Assembly: GCA_964527925.1 (NCBI GenBank)
Contig: CAZGQO010000001.1
Location: forward strand, 248,001-312,000
Reading direction: 5' to 3'
DNA: 64,000 nt
DNA from: Ch128b sp964527925
GTDB taxonomy: Bacteria > Bacteroidota > Ignavibacteria > Ch128b
The position numbers and the translations under genes were made by a program. Shown in pieces: positions 46,120-55,000 of this stretch. Position 1 is the first letter of the stretch. Each line of letters opens with the position of its first letter. The notes under the pieces were generated by a model. It was not told the DNA's origin and made no database searches. It saw only the letters and a list, made by a program, of their open reading frames with translations.

Positions 46120-48957
46120 CTATTTTATGTACATCATTTTAAGTGATTTGGTAAATGTGGAAGTTTGCATTTTATAAATGTAAATACCAGAGCTTAAATT
46201 CTTAATCTTAGAAAGATCAACTCTTGATATATAATTTCCAGCTTCTTTAAATTCATCAACTAAAGTGTGGACTTCTCTTCCTAGTAAATCAAACAATTTG
46301 ATTGTAACTTTTTCTTTTTTAGGAATTAGGTATCTAATGGTTGTAATTGAATTAAATGGATTAGGATAATTCTGATAAAGCTGATAATCCAATTTTTCTC
46401 GCAAAATTCGAACTCCCAATAAATCACCACTGGTTTTATTAATAACAACCTGCGAACCCGGGAATAACTTCCCATAACTTTCACCTGTTAAAAAATCGAA
46501 CAATTCTACAGTGAGTTCAGATTTTGGTGATAAACTAACACTCAACGGAAAGATTACCGAATGTAGTTGAATTATATCTTCATCTTTATTTGTTGAAATT
46601 TTTGAATCAATAAATCTTACATCAAAAGCATTCTGTGGTGGTAACGGTGGAAGTTCAGAATCAAATTCTGGTTGAACCAGATATAATTCACTTTCTCGAT
46701 TTAAATTGTCTTTAATTACAAGTTTATCTGTAATTTGAGAATGTTGTATAAAAGAATTAGTAGTTTTAGAAGTACTTGATAAAATTATATATCCATCCTG
46801 AAGAACCTTAATCCAGTAACCCTTACCACTTTCAATTTGCGGTGAATTAAAATAACCATCGTTATAACCATAAAATGGCGTTAGAAAATTATTGGGTGGA
46901 TTGCTTTGAACAGAATAAACAGGAATTGTTGAATTAAGTGAACCAATTAAATTCCATCCCCTTTTTACTGGAATAGAGATAGATGTCAAAGGATTTCCTG
47001 AAACAAAGTAACTACCTGAATTATTAAATTTTAACCAGAAGCCGTAACCGTAAATCAAAGTATCTTTATTGATATATCTTCCATCATAATAATATGCTTG
47101 CGAGTTCGCACCTGGAAATACAGAACTTACAGTTTGATTATTAATCAATGCTGGAATTGAAATTAAATTCCATCCACCAGTTACATTCATAGAAATATAA
47201 TTTCCAACTCTAAATTCAAGTAATTCCTGAGGAGCTCTCTTGGGATATCTTTTAATGATTTGTCCATCAGCAGTTTTTGCTTCAATGTAATATTTATAAA
47301 CTGCAGGTTGACCATTACCCGGTATAAAGGCAAAGAAAGTATCACCTGGAGCTTCACTCATTGAAATAGAATCTGTAATCACTCCTCTGCCCCAGAATAA
47401 TTTGACTGAACTTCCATCAATTCCTAGTCTTGATGTAATTTTTGCAGCTATTCTATAAGGTCCGTTTAAATTCAACGAATCTGAAGGTGGAGTATGTTGA
47501 AATGTTATATTAAAATAATTAACTGCTTGTAAAGCATTCAAGATTCCCCATCCATATTCTCTGTTTGGGTTTGAAACATTGTTTGCAGTCTGGCGCATCG
47601 CTTCTCTAACCTGCATTGGAGTCAGGCTTGGATTTTCTGATAAAATTAATGCTGCAACACCAGCTGCTAACGGACAAGAAAAAGATGTTCCAGATGCACT
47701 AGTATAGCCGAAATCAGAATATGGACTTGCAACCCGAACGCCACTTCCCATTGCCATTACATCTGGTTTTATTCTGCCGTCAACTGTATTACCAACCGAA
47801 CTAAATGACGCACGCGAACCTGAAGAAGTTACAGCTCCAACAGCAATTACACTATCACCATCAGCAGGCGCAACAAGAGTATTTCTTGTAGAATTGTAGC
47901 CCTCATTACCTGCAGAGTTAACAACAACAATTCCTCTTTTCACTGCAAGATCAGCAGCGATGGTTATCGGGACTGTATTACCATCCATATGTGTCCAGTT
48001 ATAACTTGGATAGGGTGGATCAAATTCAAGATAACCAAGTGAAGTACTTGTCACATCAACTCCAATACTATCAGCCCATTCAAGTGCTCTTATCCAGTTA
48101 TCCATTTCAATTGGTGTTTCACTCTCGGTATTTTCCGTTTTAGCGAGAAGATAGGTTGCGCCAAATGCAGGACCAATCAATTGCCCATCCTTAAAACCGC
48201 CAATTGTTGATAAAGTTTGAGTACCATGACTACCTTCACCCATTCCACCCTGCCCATCTCCAACATAAGGTCTGTTATTAACAAAGTCCCAAGTCGCTAT
48301 GATATACATATTTTGAAAAGATTCGTGACTTAATCGATTAAATCCTGCATCCATCAAACAGATTCTAACTCCCTGACCATAATTTCCTGTGTTATGAACT
48401 GCCACAACATTTATTTGCTGATTTTGAGTAAGTGAAGAACCATAATTAAATCCAGTTAAATTTTCTACTTCACTTTCTCTATAATTTTCTTCGTTAAGTT
48501 TAATTTCATCAGATTTTGGATCGGGTCGCTTTCGAAATTTTTCTACCAATTCGATTAATCTGACAAAAGGCAAACTTTCAATCTCTTTAATTTGATTTGG
48601 AAAAACAATCGCACTTATAGCATTGAACCATCTGGAAGGGTGTTTCAATTCAATCACTTTAGTTTTAACAGTTTCGACATAATTTCCGCTTAAAGGTAAA
48701 TCCTGATAATCAAATAATTGATTTTCAGGAAGAACCTTTTTTCTTCTTTCCAGTGAAGCTTTGCTGACAACTAATTCTGGATTTAAATAGAATCTGTTAA
48801 TATCGTTTCCTTTATCTGTAAAGTAAATCCAAACTTTTATAGGTTTATTTTCATATTGGCTTCGTAAATATGTTTCTAAATATTTTCCAATTTTTGATTG
48901 GGCAAATAGATTATTACCCACAACTAACAATAAAATGAAAATACAAATCTTTCTCAT
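46120..48957 (-). CDS. Secreted S8 subtilisin-like protease with shared cassette
   Basis: A 945-residue secreted subtilase. The signal peptide is MRKICIFILLLVVGNNLFAQ, followed by a prodomain-like segment (25-165). The S8 domain carries Asp203 (CLMDAGFN), His244 (GEGSHGTQTLS), the oxyanion Asn in NSAGNEGY and the catalytic Ser near 426 in SGTSFSCPLAAG. A 90-residue strand domain (GPYRIAAKIT ... VYKYYIEAKT) has a close relative in the giant protein at 57306. GWNLISIP/GWNLIGS, ELPPLPPQNAFDVRF and a sorting domain ending KMMYIK close the protein. As the only endopeptidase it heads the operon and would create peptides for the exopeptidases that follow. Confidence 0.95.
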   Translation of the reverse strand: MRKICIFILLLVVGNNLFAQSKIGKYLETYLRSQYENKPIKVWIYFTDKGNDINRFYLNPELVVSKASLERRKKVLPENQLFDYQDLPLSGNYVETVKTKVIELKHPSRWFNAISAIVFPNQIKEIESLPFVRLIELVEKFRKRPDPKSDEIKLNEENYRESEVENLTGFNYGSSLTQNQQINVVAVHNTGNYGQGVRICLMDAGFNRLSHESFQNMYIIATWDFVNNRPYVGDGQGGMGEGSHGTQTLSTIGGFKDGQLIGPAFGATYLLAKTENTESETPIEMDNWIRALEWADSIGVDVTSTSLGYLEFDPPYPSYNWTHMDGNTVPITIAADLAVKRGIVVVNSAGNEGYNSTRNTLVAPADGDSVIAVGAVTSSGSRASFSSVGNTVDGRIKPDVMAMGSGVRVASPYSDFGYTSASGTSFSCPLAAGVAALILSENPSLTPMQVREAMRQTANNVSNPNREYGWGILNALQAVNYFNITFQHTPPSDSLNLNGPYRIAAKITSRLGIDGSSVKLFWGRGVITDSISMSEAPGDTFFAFIPGNGQPAVYKYYIEAKTADGQIIKRYPKRAPQELLEFRVGNYISMNVTGGWNLISIPALINNQTVSSVFPGANSQAYYYDGRYINKDTLIYGYGFWLKFNNSGSYFVSGNPLTSISIPVKRGWNLIGSLNSTIPVYSVQSNPPNNFLTPFYGYNDGYFNSPQIESGKGYWIKVLQDGYIILSSTSKTTNSFIQHSQITDKLVIKDNLNRESELYLVQPEFDSELPPLPPQNAFDVRFIDSKISTNKDEDIIQLHSVIFPLSVSLSPKSELTVELFDFLTGESYGKLFPGSQVVINKTSGDLLGVRILREKLDYQLYQNYPNPFNSITTIRYLIPKKEKVTIKLFDLLGREVHTLVDEFKEAGNYISRVDLSKIKNLSSGIYIYKMQTSTFTKSLKMMYIK

Positions 48958-48992
48958 TTCAATACCTTAATTTTTTATAACTACATAACTAA

Positions 48993-49021
48993 TGCAAAAG
49001 CCCGATAAACGGGCTTTTGCA
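48993..49021 (-). terminator. Rho-independent terminator after the giant repeat protein gene
   Basis: An 11-12 bp stem (GCAAAAGCCCG / CGGGCTTTTGC) with a five-base loop lies 39 bases after the stop at 49060. The A-rich and T-rich arms make it terminator-like in both directions. It isolates the giant gene from the peptidase operon. Confidence 0.8.
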
Positions 49022-49059
49022 ATTCTAAGAACCATTGATACAAACACAATAATTCTAAA

Positions 49060-52000
49060 TTATTTAATTAACAACATCTTTTTAACTGTACTGAACTTTC
49101 CAGCATTAACTTTATAGAAATATACTCCACTTTGCAATCCTGTTGCATCAAATCTAATCTCATGATAACCTTTTCTCATATTTTCATTTACAAGCGTAGC
49201 TACTTTCTCACCAACTATGTTGTATACTTCTACACTAACCATTCCATCCTCTGGCAATCCGAATTTAATCTTTGTCGATGGATTGAATGGGTTTGGATAG
49301 TTCTGATAAACTACGAATTCATTTGGAATTGGTGCATCATCATCCACCCCAACAAACTTAACCAATCTTAATCTAATTGAATATACACTATTGCTTCGCA
49401 CTGAATCACCAGCTATACCATATGCCCAGACTGCCCATTGACCAGTTACTGTCGTATCAGTTGGATAAGATGGTTTAGAGAAAATATTAAATAATTCATA
49501 TTGTCTTATAGTAAATGTTGAATCGGTACCAGAGTTATTCGATGGTGTATCAAGCATAAATGGTGGAATAGCTGGTACACCCATTCTTAATCTATATGCA
49601 ACTGCATTCTTTGCTTTATACCATCTAAATGTAATGAGTGTTGAATCATTTTGTCTTGCAGTAACAAGCGCATTATTTATTGGGCCAAATAGATTAAATG
49701 TACCAAGTGCAGAACCCGGGAAGTAATTCAAAGTCATTTTTAGTTTATTGATCATACTATCAGCAACTACAACTCGAGCTACACCACTTACAGTAGTATC
49801 GAAACCTGGTACTAAAGATTCAAATCTTGCTGTAACATCTGCTGGTAAATAGAGATTGATAACAATATAATTACCAGAACCTTTCTGGAATTTAAGTTCA
49901 TGTACTTTTATACTTGGTACATTCGTTCGACCATTTCTATAGTCTAATGCAAGACCCTGACCAAAGATAAGGCCTATATCATCACCAATGAATCTTCCAT
50001 CAAGTACACCAGCAGGTGGAGGAGGAGGCAATTCTTCTTCACCAAATTGTGCATCAATACTATCAGAAGCTGCTGTATCCAAACCAAATCTCAATGTTCT
50101 GCTTCTTTCATCATCAGAAATAATCATTGGAAGGTCAACCATTGGTAAAGTATAAGTTGCAGTAGTTATTGAGTACACACCATCGGATTCATCATATTTT
50201 GTTGAATCAGTCTGTGCTTCAATTCTAATTTTGTAACTATCACCTGATTGAGCATCGTTTGGAACTTGAACAGCAAATACACCATTATTAGGTACATTAT
50301 TTGCAATTTCAAAATAAGTTACTCCACTATCTGGCGATATTTTAATCCTGACTTTATTATCAAATTCAAACGATTTCCAGGTTATCAGTTGCCACTGACC
50401 TTTGTAGAATACTTCACCGCCATTTGGAGAGAGAACTGTGACTGTTCCAGGAACTGGTCCAATTTGATAAATCTTAAATCCGAACAATCTGTGCGGTACT
50501 GCTTGAGAGCTACCACCAAGTGTAACTGTTCCAGCTTCAAATTGATCGGTTACCCACAGACCACCACCAATTGCTCCAGCTGGTAAAATATCGGTTACAT
50601 TAATACTATCAATTCTTTGTCCATTTGTTGGATTAATCTTCCACAATACTTTTGGATCTGTATCAATACCACCACTGAAAATCCAGAGATATGGTCCACC
50701 TGGAGATAAAGTATCATAAGCATTACCAGACATTCCGGTAAATCCATGCTGGGATGCGGGTATTGTATATAAAGTTGTTCCACTTCTATTCACTAATACA
50801 ATATCAGTACTCCAGTTAGCAACCCAGAATGCATCTTGTGCAGCATTATAAGAAATTCCTCTTACAGCAACCGGTGATGTAAATGCTGCTGTTGCTGTAA
50901 ATGTATTTCTATCAATCCGATAAACCGTGGTTGTATTATTACTTCCATACAAGTACTGACCATCGAATGCTAAATCTCTAAATCCACCAGATGGTAATCC
51001 TGTCACCGTGAATGAATCTATCTGTGTTCCTGATTTATTTACTCTAAACATTTTCGGTTCATTCCATCTTGTCAGATAGAAATATTGACCATCAAATTCA
51101 GAACCATAAACTGAATAAATTCCAGGAGCTAAGGCAGAAATATCATAATTAAATTGTAATTGTACACCGGGTACAGCAGTGCTAATAGTAAATACATTGT
51201 CACTTACATCAAATACAGCAGGATTGGTGGTGTCAGAGACTTTAACCAGACACTGATTTGATGGAGTATTTGGAATTGTCCAGTTATAAACACCTAACTG
51301 TTCTTTACTGTGGGATTCAACCTCGGAATTTTCGTCAACTTTTGATTTTGAAAGCGCCGGTACAGTTGCAATGTAATTCCAGGTTGAACCATTATTTGTA
51401 GAGTATTCTAATTTTACATTCTGAACTGCCTGAGCATTCCAGACAATCTGTCTCATTGAACCAACAGGCCAATTCTCACCACCATTTGGTGAAACAACTA
51501 CAACCTGTGGTGTAACTGGTCCTCTAAAGTACTTGACTAAATAACCATTAGCACCGACAGCATATCCGACTGCGTTTTGTCCACCTAAGCCTTTGAAGTG
51601 CAAATGATACAATGTAGCTGAACCAGTAAAGCTTGTTGACCAGTTTGTTCCATGATCACTTGTGTAATAAACATTTGTATTCGATGTGAACCAATATTCA
51701 TTCTCAGAAACAGATGTCATACCGAGAATATTTCCAGTTACAGGTGTCGAGATTGCTGCCCAACTATTACCGCCATCAGTTGACCTATTTGCAGTTCCAG
51801 TCTCTGAACCAACTACACCTTTTTGAGCATTTCCAAATGCAATTGAATAACTATTAAGAATTGTAGTAGGTGCATAAGACCAGTTTGCACCTCTATCTGT
51901 AGATTTATATACTCTGGAATTGTTTGTACCAAACCAGAGACTATCCCCAACTCTCCAGCCTGAATTATTCCAGCCATATTCGGATCCAGCTTGTGGTAAA

Positions 52001-55000
52001 GTTGCGGCAGATGTCCAGGTAAATCCACCATCTGTAGTTTTTAGAAGAACCCAATTACCACCAACTGGATCACCTTCTGCAAAACCATTCATATCATCGA
52101 ACATAATCAGTACATTGATAAAGCCGCCAGCAACAGTATAGACATCCTGCCATGTTTGACCACCATTAGTAGTCAAATGAATTTTTGCATCGGCTGAACC
52201 ATTTGTTGCAACAAGAGCTTTATTTGTATCAATTCCACAAATCACATGAGCATCAACAGCACGTGGTGTAGTTACAGTTACCCATGTTGCACCGCCATTA
52301 GTTGTTTTGATTACAACACCGCCAGTTCCAGTTGCCCATGCAACATTAGCATCAACTGTTGATACACTGTATAGTGTAGCAGTAGTTCCAGAATTTTGAA
52401 CTGTCCAGTTTTCACCAATTACACCTTCACTAATTGTGAATGTATTATCACTTTCATCATATAGCGAAGGATTAGAAGCGTCGGACACACGAACTTTGCA
52501 TTGAGTTGAAGGTGTATTTGGAATAGTCCATGCATAAATTCCAAGTTCACCTGAAATAGTACCCTTCGGATCTTTTGGAGAATAGCCGTCCAATTTCACT
52601 TTTTTAACTTTTGCAGCTGGAACTGTTGCGATATCTATCCAGCTTGCACCATTATCAGTTGTGTATTGTAATTTAACATTAGAAATAAAACTTGCATTCC
52701 AGATAATATTTTGAGTTGAACCGACAGGCCAGTTTTCACCGCCATTCGGTTGCACAACCTGAACTGAGGGTTGTTGAATTTGTCTTCTATACATCAATAC
52801 TAAACCACTCGCACCAACAGCCCAGCCAGCAGCAGGTTGAGACTCTATTAATGTCGGTACAAATGAAAGATGATAAATACTTCCAGTTCCACCATAACTC
52901 ATTGTCCAGCTATTACCAGCATCTGGAGTTTTCCAGACACTTCCACCAGAGGCGATAAAGAATTCATTATTTGTTACAGTTGCAATACCTGTCACATTAG
53001 CTGTAGCTGGAGAAGTAATTGAATTCCAGCTTGAACCTGCATTTGTTGAACGATTGAGAATACCAGTTTCAAATCCAGCAATACCAACTAAATTGTTATC
53101 AAATGCAACTGCAAAAGAATTAGTTGAGGTAGTTGCTGCAAATGACCAACTTGCACCGTTATTTGTTGAATAATAGACTCTTGAATTATTGGTTCCAAAC
53201 CACATATAACCAGACTTATCCCAACCGGAATTGTTCCAACCAAATTCACCGCTTGCCTGAGGAATTGTAGCAAGTGATGTCCAAGTATTTCCACCATCGG
53301 TTGTTTTTAACAATGTCCAGTTTCCACCAACCGGATCACCTTCTGCCCAACCATTGTTTGCATCCACCATTCTAATAACATTCAAAAATCCACCTGGGAC
53401 TGTATAAACATCAGTCCATGTTTGTCCACCATTTGTAGTCAAATGAATCTTCGCATCAGTTGCACCACTTGTACCAACCAATGCTTTATCTTCACTAACA
53501 CCCCAGATAACATAAGCATCTACTGCACGCGGTGATGTAACAGTTTGCCATGTTTGACCGCCATTTGTAGTTCTAATTACAACACCACCAGCACCGCAAG
53601 CCCATGCAACATTTTCATTAACTGCACTTACTGAATATAAGGCTGCAGTCGTTCCACTGCTTTGAACAACCCATCCTTCAGTCATCGGTGCAGAGATAGT
53701 GAAGAAATTATCACTTTCATCGTAGGTCGATGGATTTGCTGCATCCGAAACACGCACTTTACATTGATTGGATGGTGTGTTTGGAACGGTCCAGTTGTAA
53801 GTTCCTAAATTGCCTTCAATATATGCATTTGGATCTTTTGGATGTTTGTTTTCCAATCTTACTTTTCCTGCAGTTCGAGCTGGAACAGTTGCAATATCAA
53901 TCCAGTTTGCACCACCATCTGTTGTATATTGAAGTTTAACATTTGAAATTCCTGTTGCATTCCAGACAATCTGGTAGTTTTGTCCAACAATCAGGTTTTC
54001 ACCACCATTTGGTTGAACAACTTGCACTGTTGCAGGTTCAGGTGTATAGGTTAAAGTGATTTTCAATTTATTTAAGATTCCTGGATTTGGAACTGTAAAC
54101 TTACCAGCACCTGCCATAGGAACATTGACTAATGAACCACCAAAGAAATCTTGCAATAATCCTGTTACATTTGATGGTAGATACCAGAATAATCTCAGCG
54201 AATCACCACTGCCCATCTGATATTGAATCTCGTGAATTTTATCTCCTGAGAAAGTACCATTACCCTGTCTGTAATCTTTCAGGGTACCCTGACCAAGTTG
54301 TGGAATTCCAATATCAGTTCCTACAAATCTACCATCAAAAACACCAGTCGGAGGTGGAGGAGGTAATTCAGCTTCACCTAATGCAGGATCTAATCCATCA
54401 GTTGCAGATGGATCTAAACCATACATCAATCCAACTGAAGACTGACCATCGCTTATTACAAAAGGATTATCAAGATAAGCTAATTTCATACCCTGAATTG
54501 TGAAAGTTCCATCAGATTCATCAAAAATAGATGGGGACTCTACACTTTGAATTTTTACTTTCCATTGTGTTCCTTCAGGTGTATCAAAGCCAATTTTACT
54601 TCCGTATACTCCTGAATTAGGCACTGAATCTATAACAACTGGATATGTAGCTCCACCATCCAAAGAAGCTAAAATTCTCACAGTACCGCCGAGATCAGAT
54701 TTCCAGGCTACTACAATATTAGAACCTCTTCTTAAAACTTCTCCACCATTTGGATATAGTACTTTAATTTCATATACAGGTGGAGGAGTATAGGTATAAG
54801 TATAAGTTATTTTTAACTTGTCATAAAGGTCAGGATTTGTAACTGTATAAGAACCATTACTAACCATTTGCACATCAATATTATTACCAGTCACAATATC
54901 CTGTAATCTACCAGTCACATTTTCTGGTAAACTCCAGTAAAGAGTGATTCCACTATTTGTAACTCGAGCAAGCGGACCTCTCTGGTATTTAACTTCATGA

